Shown here one piece after another: positions 1 to 11,596 of a stretch of DNA of 64,000 bases (position 1 is its first letter; each line of letters begins with the position of its first letter). Source of the stretch: Paralithodes platypus. Its lineage: Eukaryota > Arthropoda > Malacostraca > Decapoda > Lithodidae. Location: the NCBI GenBank assembly GCA_032716605.1, contig CM064495.1:19588442-19652441 (forward strand). Reading direction: 5' to 3'. Made by a program: the position numbers and the translations under genes. The notes under the pieces are model-generated. The model was not told where the DNA came from. It saw only the letters and a program-made list of their open reading frames with translations, and made no database searches.

Positions 1-2575
1 AGTGGTGGTGATGGTGTGTTAGTGAAGTAAGAGAGAGTGTGGTAGTGGTGGTGATGGTGTGTTAGTGAAGTAAGAGAGAGTGTGGTAGTGGTGGTGATGG
101 TGTGTTAGTGAAGTAAGAGAGTGTGTGGTAGTGGTGGTGATGGTGTGTTAGTGAAGTAAGAGAGTGTGTGGTAGTGGTGGTGATGGTGTGTTAGTGAAGT
201 AAGAGAGAGTGTGGTAGTGGTGGTGATGGTGTGTTAGTGAAGTAAGAGAGAGTGTGGTGGTGATGGTGTGTTAGTGAAGTAAGAGAGAGTGTGGTAGTGG
301 TGGTGATGGTGTGATAGTGAAGTAAGAGAGAGTGTGGTAGTGGTGGTGATGGTGTGTTAGTGAAGTAAGAGAGAGTGTGGTAGTGGTGGTGATGGTGTGT
401 TAGTGAAGTAAGAGAGCGTGTGGTAGTGGTGGTGATGGTGTGTTAGTGAAGTAAGAGAGCGTGATAGTGGTGGTGATGGTGTGATAGTGAAGTAAGAGAG
501 AGTGTGGTAGTGGTGGTGATGGTGTGTTAGTGAAGTAAGAGAGCGTGATAGTGGTGGTGATGGTGTGATAGTGAAGTAAGAGAGAGTGTGGTAGTGGTGG
601 TGATGGTGTGTTAGTGAAGTAAGAGAGTGTGTGGTAGTGGTGGTGATGGTGTGTTAGTGAAGTAAGAGAGAGTGTGGTAGTGGTGGTGATGGTGTGTTAG
701 TGAAGTAAGAGAGAGTGTGGTAGTGGTGGTGATGGTTGTTAGTGAAGTAAGAGAGAGTGTGGTAGTGTGGTGATGGTGTGTTAGTGAAGTAGAGAGAGTG
801 TGGTAGGTGGTGATGGTGTGTTAGTGAAGTAAGAGAGTGTGGTAGTGGTGGTGATGGTGTGTTAGTGAAGTAAGAGAGAGTGTGGTAGTGGTGGTGATGG
901 TGTGTTAGTGAAGTAAGAGAGAGTGTGGTAGTGGTGGTGATGGTGTGTTAGTGAAGTAAGAGAGTGTGTGGTAGTGGTGGTGATGGTGTGTTAGTGAAGT
1001 AACAGAGAGAGTGGTAGTGGTGGTGATGGTGTGTTAGTGAGGTAAGAGAGCGTGTGGTAGTTGTGGTGATGGTGTGTTAGTGAAGTAAGAGAGTGTGTGG
1101 TAGTGGTGGTGATGGTGTGTTAGTGAAGTAAGATAGAGTGTGGTAGTGGTGGTGATTGTGTGTTAGTGAAGTAAGAGAGTGTGTGGTAGTGGTGGTGATG
1201 GTGTGTTAGTGAAGTATGAGAGAGTGTGGTAGTGGTGGTGATGGTGTGTTAGTGAAGTAGGAGAGAGAGTGGTAGTGGTGGTGATGGTGTGTTAGTGAAG
1301 TAAGAGAGAGTGTGGTATGGTGTGATGGTGTGTTAGTGAGTAAGAGAGTGTGGTAGTGGTGGTGATGGTGTGTTAGTGAAGTAAGAGAGAGAGTGGTAGT
1401 GGTGGTGATGGTGTGTTAGTGAAGTAAGAGAGAGTGTGGTAGTGGTGGTGATGGTGTGTTAGTGAAGTCAGAGAGAGTGTGGTAGTGGTGGTGATGGTGT
1501 GTTAGTGAAGTAAGAGAGAGTGTGGTAGGGTGATGGTGTGTTAGTGAAGTAGAGAGTGTGTGGTAGTGGTGGTGATGGTGTTAGTGAAGTAAGAGAGTGT
1601 GTGTAGTGGTGGTGGGTGTGTTAGTGAAGTAAGAGAGTGTGGTAGTGGTGGTGATGTGTGTTAGTGAAGTAAGAGAGAGTGTGGTGGTGATGGTGTGGTT
1701 AGTGAAGTAAGAGAGTGTGGTAGTGGTGGTGATGGTGTGTTAGTGAAGTACGAGAGTGTGGTAGTGGTGGTGATGGTGTGTTAGTGAAGTAAGAGAGTGT
1801 GGTAGTGGTGGTGATGGTGTGTTATGAAGTAAGAAGAGTGTGGGTGGTGATGGTGTGTAGTGAAGTAAGAGAGAGTGTGGTAGTGGTGGTGTGTGTTTAG
1901 TGAAGTAAGAGGAGTGTGGTAGTGGTGGTGATGGTGTGTTGAAGTAGAGAGTGTGGTAGTGGTGGTGATGGTGTTTAGTGAAGTAGCGAGCGTGTGGTAG
2001 TGTGGTGATGGTGTGTTAGTGAAGTAAGAGCGTGATAGTGGTGATGATGGTGTGATAGTGAAGTAAGAGAGAGTGTGGTAGTGGTGGTGATGGTGTGTTA
2101 GTGAAGTAAGAGAGCGTGATAGTGGTGGTGATGGTGTGATAGTGAAGTAAGAGAGAGTGTGGTAGTGGTGGTGATGGTGTGTTAGTGAAGTAAGAGAGTG
2201 TGTGGTAGTGATGGTGATGGTGTGTTAGTGAAGTAAGAGAGAGTGTGGTAGTGGTGGTGATGGTGTGTTAGTGAAGTAAGAGAGAGTGTGGTAGTGGTGG
2301 TGATGGTGTGTTAGTAAAGTAAGAGAGAGTGTGGTAGTGATGGTGATGGTGTGTTAGTGAAGTAAGAGAGAGTGTGGTAGTGGTGGTGATGGTGTGTTAG
2401 TGCAGTAAGAGAGAGTGTGGTAGTGGTGGTCATGGTGTGTTAGTGAAGTAAGAGAGTGTGGTAGTGGTGGTGATGGTGTGTTAGTGAAGTAAGAGAGAGT
2501 GTGGTAGTGGTGGTGATGGTGTGTTAGTGAAGTAAGAGAGCGTGATAGTGGTGGTGATGGTGTGATAGTGAAGAA
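1..2575. repeat. 43-bp minisatellite array
   Basis: Tandem array of a 43-bp unit containing AGTGGTGGTGATGGTG followed by TGTTAGTGAAGTAAGAGAG. Successive units start at 1, 44 and 87, which fixes the period. There are about 60 copies. Point variants (GAGAGAG/GAGTGTG/GAGCGTG, TGTTAG/TGATAG) recur in neighbouring units, which suggests local homogenisation. Units between about 720 and 2000 carry many 1-5 bp deletions, either true decay or long-read error. The array runs off the left edge of the window. Open frames on the minus strand (His/Ser/Pro-rich) are by-products of the repeat. Confidence 0.97.
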
Positions 2576-2935
2576 AGAAAGTGTGTGGTAGTAAAGAAAG
2601 AGTGTCTTTTGGTGGTGACGGTGTGGTGGTGGTGGTGATGGTGTGGAAGTGAAGAAATAGAGTGAGTGTTGGTGGTGATGATGTTGGTGGTGGGGATGGT
2701 GGTGGTGGTGGTGATGGTGTGGTAGTGAAGAAAGAGAGTGTGTGGTGATGGTGTGGTATTGAAGAAAGAGAGTGTGTGGTGATGGTGGTGGTGGTGGTGA
2801 TGGTGTGGTAGTGAAGACAGAGAGTGTGTGGTGGTGGTGGTGGTGGTGGTGATGGTGTGGTAGTGAAGAAAGAGTGTGTGTGGTGGTGATGATGGTGATG
2901 GTGGTGGTGATGGTGTTGGTGGGTGAAGTAGGCCT
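2576..2935. repeat. degenerate GGT/GAT-rich edge of the minisatellite
   Basis: Sequence built from GTGGTGGTGATGGTGTGG and GTGAAGAAAGAGAGTGTG modules. It is clearly derived from the 43-bp unit but with irregular spacing and extra GGT triplets. It looks like the worn edge of the array. Confidence 0.85.
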
Positions 2936-3014
2936 ATGACTCTCATACACTCTACCTCTTTGACCTTACTAAGCTATACAGACGCAACCCTCTCAGCCCC
3001 ATACTTTCACCCCT

Positions 3015-3015
<1 letters not shown>

Positions 3016-3045
<30 letters not shown>
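3016..3045. repeat. (CA)n microsatellite
   Basis: Uninterrupted CA dinucleotide run of about 15 units just after the minisatellite. Confidence 0.95.
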
Positions 3046-3046
<1 letters not shown>

Positions 3047-3144
3047 CTCAGTCTAAATGTTTTATTTCAATGCTCTTTCTAGACCTTTCATCTTCCCAAA
3101 TGTTTCCTTTTAAGTTTATTATAATACTCTGTCTCTGTTTTTCA

Positions 3145-4130
3145 CCGCACTCCCTCACTCACTCTCCATGTCTCTCCCTATCACCCACTCTCCTCCTCAC
3201 ATACTCTCCTATTCACTCCCTTTCCCTCTCACACACTCTTCATCACACACTCTCCACTTCTCTCTCTCGCACACTCTTCACCTATCTCTCTCACACCACT
3301 CTTCACCTATCTCTCTCACACACTCTTCACCTCTCTCTCTCACACACTCTCCACTTCTCTCTCTCACACACTCTTCACTTCTCTCTCTCACACACTCTTC
3401 ACCTCTCTCTCTCACCCACTCCTACTTCTCTCTCTCTCACACACCTTTCCTTCTCTCTCTCACACACTCTTCACCTCTCTCTCTCACCCACTCTCCACTT
3501 CTCTCTCTCCACACTTCACTTCTCTCTCTCACACACTCTTCACCTCTCTCTCTCACCCACTCTCCACTTCTCTCTCTCTCACACTCTTCACTTCTCTCTC
3601 TCACACACTCTTCACCTCTCTCTCTCACCCACTCTCCACTTCTCTCTCTCTCACACACTCTTCACTTCTCTCTCTCACACACTCTTCACCTCTCTCTCTC
3701 ACCCACTCTCCACTTCTCTCTCTCTCACACACTCTTCACTTCTCTCTCTCATACTCTTCACCTCTCTCTCTCACACACTCTCCACCTCTCTCTCTCACAC
3801 ACTCTCCACCTCTCTCGCTCACACACTCTCCGCCTTTCCCTCTCACACACTCTCTACCTCTCTCTCGCACACACTCTCCACCTCTCTCGCTCACACACTC
3901 TCCGCCTCTCTCTCTCACACACTCTCCACCTCTCTCTCACACACTCTCCACCTCTCTCTCACACACACTCACCACCTCTCTCTAGCACACACTCTCCACC
4001 TCTCTCTAGCACACACTCTCCACCTCTCTCTCTCACACACTCACCACCTCTCTCTAGCACACACTCTCCACCTCTCTCTAGCACTCACTCTCTACCTCTC
4101 TATCTCATACACTCTCCTTCTATCCCCCTT
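3145..4130. repeat. 24-bp pyrimidine-rich tandem repeat
   Basis: About 40 units of roughly 24 bp, of the form CTTCACCTCTCTCTCTCACACACT, written as CTTCACC plus a (CT)n(CA)n core. Variants (CTCCAC, CTTCACTT, TCTAGCACACACT) fall in consecutive blocks, for example the CTAGCACACACTC variant at about 3980-4090. All frames stay open because the unit is a multiple of three without stops; the Ser/Leu/His-rich 404-residue frame here shows no domain and is not called as a gene. Confidence 0.93.
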
Positions 4131-4362
4131 ACAAGTCCATCATTTTCATCTCACCTTCCATAACCCTAATTTTTCATCTTCACCACAAAAGTTTCACCCT
4201 CATGGCTCCTACCCTCACTCACTCACTGGCATTCTTACCCTCATACCCCTCACCCCTCACCCATCACACCCATACACTTTATAGCGTCACCCTTCACTCA
4301 CCACCTCTCTCATATCCTCGTACCCTCACACCCATACCCCTCATACCATCACCCCTTCCTCA
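4131..4362. other. transition sequence into the 40-bp minisatellite
   Basis: C-rich sequence with loosely repeated TCACCCCTCAC-type words. The last ~60 bases (CCCCTCATACCATCACCCC) are already the unit of the 40-bp array that resumes after the LINE. No gene seen. Confidence 0.6.
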
Positions 4363-4412
4363 TTGGACCGTTAGTCGATGAAAATGGAGAATACACCAAA
4401 GACGAAGTACAA

Positions 4413-6056
4413 ATGAGTAATGCCCTCAATACCTTCTTTGCATCAGTTTTTACAACAGAAGACCTCAGTGATATCTCTACATCATCGCCGATTCAGATTG
4501 ATAATTCAGATGTTCTAAGCAATATCACCGTTACAGAGAGAGAAGTATTGAATTGTTTAGATAAACTCAAGGTAAATAAAACGCCTGGACCTGATACAAT
4601 ATCGCCTAGAGTTCTAAAGGAAGCTAAGGATGAGCTCTCCAAACCACTGACATTACTATTCAATAAATCCTTGCAGTCTGGAACTATGCCTGATCAGTGG
4701 AAGCTAGCCAACGTAACACCGATATTCAAAAAAGGCAGCAAATCCTTACCCAGTAACTATCGTCCAATTAGCTTAACCTCAGTTGTATGTAAAATGCTAG
4801 AAACGGTCATAAGAGACAGACTCGTAAATCACTTAGAGGAAAATAACATACTTAGAGATACTCAACACGGCTTTCGTAAAAAACGTTCCTGTTTAACAAA
4901 CCTCTTAGACTTCTTCCACGATATCCTCAACCTCTACGATGAGAGTAAAGCTGTAGATATTATATACCTTGATTTTCAAAAGGCCTTTGACAAAGTTCCC
5001 CACAAACGTTTACTGCTAAAACTAAAAGCGCATGGAATACAAGACGGTGTGTTGAAATGGATAGAAAATTGGCTCAGCGACAGAAAGCAAAGAGTAGTCA
5101 TAAACGGTAAGGCATCTAAATGGACCAATGTAAGTAGCGGGGTACCCCAGGGATCGGTACTAGGACCAATTCTCTTTCTAATTTACATCAACGACATAGA
5201 TGAGGGTCTCACCTGTACAATCTCAAAATTTGCTGACGATACAAAAATTGCAAATAGCGTACTCTCAAAAGATCAAGTTGACGATATGCAACACAATCTA
5301 GATAAATTGTCACATTGGGCCCAAATTTGGCAAATGAGTTTCAATGCGGATAAATGTAAAGTACTACATATCGGATACCTAAATGAGAAAGCAAACTATT
5401 CGATGATGGCCACTCAGCTTAAGAATGTAAACAGAGAAACCGATCTGGGAGTAACAATATCGAGTAACCTAAAACCGAGTCAACAATGTTCAGAAGTTGT
5501 TAAGAAGGCAAACAAAATAATTGGCTTTATAGGCAGATCATTTGAGCATAAATCCAAAGACGTAATCCTAACCCTTTACAATTCCTTAGTCCGCCCTCTT
5601 CTGGAATACTGCGTTCAATGCTGGGGCCCTTATTACCAAAAAGACATAAACAAGCTAGAACGAATTCAACGTAGAGTTACCAAAATGATACCTAGCCTAA
5701 AGAACAAACCATACGAAGAGCGTCTTAGAGAATTAAATCTATTTCCTTTAACCCAGCGCAGATTAAGAGGTGACTTAATTCAAGTGTTCAAAATCATCAA
5801 AGGCATCGACAATATGAACTGTAGTAAGTACTTCACTATCGACCAATCTAATTACACGCGGGGAAACGGTTGCAAAATTATTGGTAAATCTTTTAACTCA
5901 CACGAATCTAAGAATTTCTTCTTCAATCGAGTTGTCAACTTGTGGAATGGGCTTCCCCGAGACGTTATAAACTGCAGCACCGTTGATTCATTTAAATTCC
6001 GCCTAGACAAATATCTCTCATCAAACCCGCGTCTGACTGCGTTTGTAAATGAATAA
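4413..6056 (+). CDS. LINE reverse transcriptase (5'-truncated, otherwise open)
   Basis: A 547-codon open frame for the RT part of a LINE ORF2 protein. Visible RT landmarks in order: KLKVNKTPGPD near residue 50, WKLANVTPIFKKG near 98, NYRPISLTS near 116, YLDFQKAFDKVPH near 184, GVPQGSVLGP near 244, and the catalytic FADDTKI box near 272, where the usual YADD is FADD. The C-terminal part (GYLNEKANYS, RPLLEYCVQCW, RRVTKMIPSL, LRGDLIQVFKII) is the conserved post-RT region of CR1/L2/Jockey-like elements. There is no APE endonuclease because the 5' end is missing. The frame is open upstream of this ATG to about 4365, so the ATG is simply the first in the truncated copy and not a true initiator. Absence of internal stops implies recent insertion; the product is not expected to be autonomous. 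Confidence 0.9.
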   Translation: MSNALNTFFASVFTTEDLSDISTSSPIQIDNSDVLSNITVTEREVLNCLDKLKVNKTPGPDTISPRVLKEAKDELSKPLTLLFNKSLQSGTMPDQWKLANVTPIFKKGSKSLPSNYRPISLTSVVCKMLETVIRDRLVNHLEENNILRDTQHGFRKKRSCLTNLLDFFHDILNLYDESKAVDIIYLDFQKAFDKVPHKRLLLKLKAHGIQDGVLKWIENWLSDRKQRVVINGKASKWTNVSSGVPQGSVLGPILFLIYINDIDEGLTCTISKFADDTKIANSVLSKDQVDDMQHNLDKLSHWAQIWQMSFNADKCKVLHIGYLNEKANYSMMATQLKNVNRETDLGVTISSNLKPSQQCSEVVKKANKIIGFIGRSFEHKSKDVILTLYNSLVRPLLEYCVQCWGPYYQKDINKLERIQRRVTKMIPSLKNKPYEERLRELNLFPLTQRRLRGDLIQVFKIIKGIDNMNCSKYFTIDQSNYTRGNGCKIIGKSFNSHESKNFFFNRVVNLWNGLPRDVINCSTVDSFKFRLDKYLSSNPRLTAFVNE

Positions 6057-6114
6057 CTTTATTTTATCCTCCCCTCAGTTACTAACCCATATGTCCCCTA
6101 CTAACTTCCTAGTC

Positions 6115-6136
6115 CTGCCACGTTAGTGGCAGGGCA
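6115..6136 (+). other. 3'-UTR stem-loop of the LINE
   Basis: CCTGCCAC-GTTA-GTGGCAGG forms a perfect 8-bp hairpin. The other two copies keep the outer CTGCC...GGCAG pairing with a longer internal part. Stringent-type L2 LINEs are known to use a 3' stem-loop plus short terminal repeats for RT recognition, so this is a plausible RNA recognition element (inference). Confidence 0.6.
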
Positions 6137-6272
6137 GTAGTTCCCTTTCCAATGTTCCCTTACCCACTCTAAACCACTGTTTGGACACTTGATCCTCAGT
6201 GTTTTGGAGGAAAAGCAGCCTAGAAGGGTCACTAGATCTGTTGTTGCTTGATTTCCTTTGTACTCCTTTGTA

Positions 6273-8425
6273 CCTTCATCATACCCCTCATACCATCACC
6301 CCTTCCTCATTACCTTCATAATATCCCTCATACCATCACCCCTTCCTCATTACCTTCCTGATACCCCTCATATCATCACCCCTTCCTAATTACCTTCATC
6401 ATACCCCTCATACCATAACCCCTTCCTCATTACCTTCCTGATACCCCTCTTACTATCACCCCTTCCTCATTACCTTTATCATACCCCTCATACCATCACC
6501 CCTTCCTAATTACCTTCATCATACCCCTCATACCATCACCCCTCCCTCATTACCTTCCTGATAACCCTCATACCATCACCCCTTCCTCATTACCTTCATC
6601 ATACCCCTTATACCATCACCCCTTCCTCATTACCTTCCTGATAACCCTCATACCATCACCCCTTCCTCATTACCTTCATCATACCCCTCATACCATCACC
6701 CCTTCCTCATTACCTTCCTGATACCCCTCATACCATCACCCCTTCCTCATTACCTTCATCATACCCCCTCCATCACCCCTTCCTCATTACCTTCCTGATA
6801 CCCTCATACCATCACCCCTTCCTCATTACCTCATCATACCCCTCATACCATCACCCCTTCCTCATTACCTTCCTGATAACCCTCATACCATCACCCCTTC
6901 CTCATTACCTTCATCATACCCCTCATACCATCACCCCTTCCTCATTACCTTCATCATACCCCTCATACCATCACCCCTTCCTCATTACCTTCATCATACC
7001 CCTCATACCATCACCCCTTCCTCATTACCTTCCTGATAACCCTCATACCATCACCCCTTCCTCATTACCTTCATCATACCCCTCATACCATCACCCCTTC
7101 CTCATTACCTTCCTGATGCCCCTCATACCATCACCCTTTCTTCATACCCCTCATACCATCACCCCTCCCTCAATACCTTCATCATACCCCTCATACCATC
7201 ACCCCTTCCTCATTACCTTCATCATACCCCTCATACCATCACCCCTTCCTCATTACCTTCCTGATACCCCTCATACCATCACCCCTTCTTCATTACCTTC
7301 CTGATGCCCCTCATACCATCACCCCTTTTTCATTACCTTCCTGATGCCCCTCATACCATCACCCCTTCTTCATTACCTTCCTGATACCCCTCATACCATC
7401 ACCCCTTCCTCATTACCTTCCTGATGCCCCTCATACCATCACCCCTTCTTCATTACCTTCCTGATACCCCTCATACCATCACCCCTTCCTCATTACCTTC
7501 CTGATGCCCCTCATACCATCACCCCTCCCTCAATACCTTCATCATACCCCTCATACCATCACCCCTCATTCATTACCTTCCTGATGCCCCTCATATCATC
7601 AACCCTCCCTCATTACCTTCATCATACCCCTCATACCATCACCACTCCCTCATTACCTTCTTCATACCCCTCATACCATCACCCCTCCCTCAATACCTTC
7701 TTCATACCCCTCATACCATCACCCCTCCCTCAATACCTTCATCATACCCCTCATACCATCACCCCTCATTCATTACCTTCCTGATGCCCCTCATATCATC
7801 AACCCTCCCTCATTACCTTCATCATACCCCTCATACCATCACCACTCCCTCATTACCTTCATCATACCCCTCATACCATCACCCCTCCCTCATTACCTTC
7901 ATCATACTCCTTATATCATCAACCCTCCCTCATTACCTTCAGCATACCCCTCATACCATCACCACTCCCTCATTACCTTCATCATACCCCTCATACCATC
8001 ACCCCTTCCTCATTACCTTCATCATACCCCTCGTACCATCACCCCTTCCTCATTACCTTCATCATACCCCTCATACCATCACCTCTTCCTCATTACCTTC
8101 ATCATACCCCTCATATCATCACCCCTCTCTCATTACCTTCCTGATACCCCTCATACCATCACCCCTCCCTCATTACCTTCCTGATACCCCTCATATCATC
8201 ACCCCTTCCTCATTACCTTCCTGATACCCCTCATACTATCACCCCTTCCTCATTACCTTCCTGATACCCCTCATACCATCACCCCTCCCTCATTACCTTC
8301 CTGATACCCCTCATATCATCACCCCTTCCTCATTACCTTCCTGATACCCCTCATACCATCACCACTCTCTCATTACCTTCCTGATACCCCTCATACCATC
8401 ACCCCTCTCTCATTACCTTCCTTAC
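6273..8425. repeat. 40-bp minisatellite array
   Basis: About 54 copies of a 40-bp unit, CCTTCATCATACCCCTCATA then CCATCACCCCTTCCTCATTA. Two main subtypes alternate: CCTTCATCATACC and CCTTCCTGATACC (or GATGCCC). In the 3' half, runs such as 7584-7784 and 7784-7984 are near copies of each other, indicating amplification of multi-unit blocks. LINE copy 1 interrupts the left end. Confidence 0.97.
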
Positions 8426-8735
8426 AACCATGCCCCTCATACCATCACCCCCATACCAGTTATACCAATATCAGCTCCCTCACATCCTCATACCCACCCC
8501 TCACACCATTATACTCACACCATCACACCTCACACCATCACTCACATACCTCTCACACCATCATCCCTCACACCATATCACTCATACCCCTCACACCACC
8601 ACACACATACTGTACCCCTCACACCATAACATTCCTTACATCCATATACCCTCACACCATATCACCCATACCCCTCACACATCACCCCTCCCACATTACC
8701 TGCCTCATACCCTCACCCCGCCCCGCCCCCCCCTC
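8426..8735. repeat. degenerate CACACCAT/CCCTCA repeat edge
   Basis: Irregular CCCTCACACCATCA and CATACCCCTCAC words derived from the neighbouring array, grading into a short C-run (CCGCCCCGCCCCCCCC). Confidence 0.8.
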
Positions 8736-8743
8736 GGCCGCCT

Positions 8744-8745
<2 letters not shown>

Positions 8746-8779
<34 letters not shown>

Positions 8780-8847
8780 GAGGGTTGTGTTGTGTGGCAG
8801 GGGTCGACAGGTGAACGAAAAGGCATCTCTAGCCCTCCCCTACCTCC

Positions 8848-8903
<56 letters not shown>

Positions 8904-8985
8904 GATATATCGATCGACCTATCTATCGATCTATCTGTCTATCTATTATCTATCTATATAACTATCTATCTATCTATCTATTATA
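8746..8985. repeat. composite (GA)n, (CT)n and (CTAT)n microsatellites
   Basis: (AG)n at 8748-8776, (CT)n at 8850-8895, then imperfect CTAT/CGAT tetranucleotides to about 8985. The last tract abuts the 5' breakpoint of the LINE relic that follows. Confidence 0.93.
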
Positions 8986-9815
8986 AAATATTAAATACTG
9001 CCAATGAACATAAATACCTATGGTTTATTATAGATAATAACCTTAATAATGACAAGGACATAATTAGATCTAGAAATAAATTTTACAATTAATTTAATTG
9101 TGTTTTAAGAAAATTCTCAAATGTAAATACTAATGTTTTTATTCAATTATTTCAAAGTAACTGTTTGAGTTTCTACGGCTCAGAATTATGGTTTTGTAAC
9201 AAGAAATGTAAACTTCCTTTGAAACAATTTGCAATAGGGTACCACAAGGCAATAAAGAAAAACGTTAAATTAAAATACTGGGAGAGCAATCATAAAGCAT
9301 GTGATATGTCTGGTTTAATGACTTTTAGTAATTTGTCAATTGGCAAAAAATTAGATTTGCTTCTAAGCTTTTGAAGAAGCCTTGCACATTTTTAGAAAAG
9401 TGTCTTTTGAATATCTGTGATAGTCTTTATATGATTAATGAAGTAAAAACTATTCTTTTAACTACTTATGATATCTCAAGCTTAGCAGATAATAATATTG
9501 ATGCCATTAAATCCAGGATAATATATGTTCAAAACCATGAACCAACTCTAAGGTAACTTTACTTCATGTACTGTACATAATTATGTAAAAAGTTATATGT
9601 ATGGCTTTTTATGAAATAAAGTATTGACTGACTGACTGACTATCTATGAATATGGTAAAAACATAATGTGTGTGAATATATATACTGTATATGTGTATGT
9701 ATTATTACTATTATTATTATTATTTTTTTTTTTTTTACCAATATGTAAAAAGCATACCTTGTATAATTTTTATGAAATAAAAAAATATGACTGACTGACT
9801 ATCTATCTATCTATC
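8986..9815 (+). pseudogene. YADD-type LINE relic, copy A (3' part)
   Basis: Decayed C-terminal third of a LINE ORF2. Conserved stretches include YGSELWFCNKK, LKQFAIGYHKAIKK and YWESNHKA, which align with LYGSELCFFNKK, FAVGYHTAIT and YWESNHYAW of the second copy at 25605-26308. The terminal coding piece is NIDAIKSRIIYVQNHEPTLR followed by a stop at about 9556. Frames are split by indels near 9090 and 9374. Two successive 3' tails (ATGAAATAAAGTATTGACTG at about 9615 and a similar one near 9770) end in (GACT)n, so a second tail is duplicated or nested. The catalytic YADD box itself survives only in copy B. Confidence 0.8.
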
Positions 9816-9849
9816 TATCTCTCATCATACTGGGTGAATGATCGGAGAC

Positions 9850-10535
9850 ATGGTAGATGCCTCTAAACTTGGAAAAGTGCAAGGTGATGCATATCGGCCA
9901 AGTAAACTCCAAGTCATGCTATTCGCCATTAGGAATGCCTAACTTGGAAAAGTAATTGAGTGTTCTGATTAGCAGTAACCTAAAGTTGTCCAAGAAGTGT
10001 ATGGAAGTAGAGAAGAAAGGTAAACAATTATTGGGCTATATTAAGAGGCAATTTAAGTAGAAATAAGAAAATAGTCCTCACACTTTACAACGCTCTGATA
10101 CGGCCTCTCCTAGAAAATGTTGTTCAATTTTGGTCTCCAGCACTAAGGACAGATATAGAACGACTGGAAATAGTACAAGCTAGGGCTACAAAGCTTATTC
10201 CATCGATTAGAAAACTGAGCTATGAGGACCAGTTGCGAGCTCTTAATCCCTTTCCGTTGGAGACACGGAGACTACGAGGTCATCTCATTGAAGTATCTGA
10301 AATACTTAGTCGGTTTGACAATATGGAATATAGCAAAATGGTTAGCCTCAATGTGAATACAACACGCAACTATGGCTGGAAATCAGAATTGAAAAGGTTC
10401 AGCACTAGTATTTGTGGAGCCTTTTCACATATAGATATGTTCTACCTGAAACAAACTTCCCTCAGAAGTTGTAAACAGTTCTTCAGTAGAGCAATTCAAG
10501 AAAAAAATAGACAGTATTCTGTACACTAAACAATC
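9850..10535 (+). pseudogene. CR1/L2-like LINE relic, post-RT region
   Basis: Frameshifted remnant of the post-RT region: CKVMHIGQ-like sequence near 9880, LIRPLLENVVQFW-like near 10095, then IERLEIVQARATKLIPSI and YEDQLRALNPFPLETRRLRG around 10150-10275. These parallel the same region of the intact LINE copies here (e.g. LRELNLFPLTQRRLRG). A 98-codon frame at 10233-10529 is the longest open piece. Clearly older than copies 1 and 2. Confidence 0.8.
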
Positions 10536-10663
10536 TCTCTCCTTCCACTTCGAGTATCTCCGCGGAATGGACCGCAAGGTCTCTGATATAAGTAACACCC
10601 CGTAATCATCAATTACAAATCCCAATGTACTAACTATTCCTTGTAACTCCTTGTAACTTTTTT

Positions 10664-10666
10664 CTT

Positions 10667-10715
<49 letters not shown>
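10664..10715. repeat. (CT)n(CA)n compound microsatellite
   Basis: CT tract followed directly by a CA tract, about 50 bp in total. Confidence 0.95.
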
Positions 10716-10879
10716 ACCTCACCCCATCAAGCCCCCCTTACACACACATACACATGCACACAAAGACGAGTAACAAGACACAGAATCACACTCACCCCTA
10801 TCCAATCAAGATCCCAAAGGTATCCAAGCTGCCCCATCCCTTACATCGTCACCATGGTAAATATTAAATAACGTAGCCC

Positions 10880-10985
10880 CCCCCCAAAAAAAAATAAAAT
10901 AAAAAATAAAATAAAAACAAAATAAAAATAAACACATAATAATAATAATCATAATAATAATAATAATAATAATAATAATCACAAC
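10880..10985. repeat. A-rich and (AAT)n low-complexity tract
   Basis: C-run, AAAATAAAATAAAA simple sequence and then AATAATAAT repeats. Confidence 0.9.
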
Positions 10986-10989
10986 ACAA

Positions 10990-11410
10990 TTCGTACCCAG
11001 CAAAAATAAAGTAAATACGTATTCTCAGTTCGCGCCTTAGCAGTTACATAATGCGTTTCGAGACCATCACAAGTTTAAATATTAGTAAAAGTCCATCAAT
11101 CTTTCTTTACACTTTGACGCCTCGCAAACCCCCCCCCCCCCCCTCCCGCCTTTTTTGTCCTCAACTCTATGTTCACTTTATTCGATAGGAATATGTTTGA
11201 AAATATATTTATGTAATGTACCGGCACTTCAAATTGTCCTTACACTATTGCACTTCAGCTTAAACTCTCACCCATAAGTCGGTATAAATTGCTATCACTC
11301 AACGTTATAATCTTGTGTAGTGCAACATGCACAGTGCTAAATTATTCCGGTTCAATTTACTTATTCTACAGCAATCCTCTATATTCTATGTTTTGATGCT
11401 ATTATCATAA
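10990..11410. other. unassigned sequence
   Basis: Unique-looking AT-rich sequence with a 16-base C-run near 11131-11146. No coding frame, RNA gene or transposon end recognised. Confidence 0.5.
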
Positions 11411-11424
11411 TTATATGTATTCGT

Positions 11425-11431
11425 ATATAGT

Positions 11432-11481
<50 letters not shown>

Positions 11482-11494
11482 ATATTTATATATA

Positions 11495-11533
<39 letters not shown>

Positions 11534-11552
11534 TGTTATACAGTATATATAT

Positions 11553-11592
<40 letters not shown>
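11425..11592. repeat. (AT)n then (GA)n microsatellites
   Basis: Imperfect AT repeat at 11430-11535 with a TATACAGTATA motif at its end, then (GA)n at about 11553-11591. Confidence 0.95.

Positions 11593-11596
<4 letters not shown>

Larger units (their letters stand above)
4363..6272 (+). mobile_element. CR1/L2-like LINE, copy 1, 5'-truncated
   Basis: Non-LTR retrotransposon fragment carrying the RT domain and a complete 3' end. It begins abruptly in mid-coding (residues GPLVDENGEY) and ends in two copies of a CTTTGTACTC-type terminal repeat, so it is a typical 5'-truncated insertion. It is inserted precisely within a 40-bp minisatellite unit: the left flank ends ...CTTCCTCATT and the right flank continues ACCTTCATC..., with no obvious target-site duplication. 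The 3' UTR (6057-6270) holds a perfect hairpin at about 6115-6136 (CTGCCAC / GTGGCAG). Two other copies of the same family lie at 18873-21000 and 56387-57807, both on the minus strand. Confidence 0.93.

Noticed and set aside
1..2950. His/Ser/Pro-rich open frames of up to 198 codons on the minus strand
   Set aside because: They are translations of the 43-bp minisatellite and its degenerate edge; no domain, and length follows from absence of stops in the unit.
3070..4284. 404- and 331-codon Ser/Leu/His frames
   Set aside because: Products of a 24-bp repeat whose length is a multiple of three; two overlapping plus-strand frames stay open equally.
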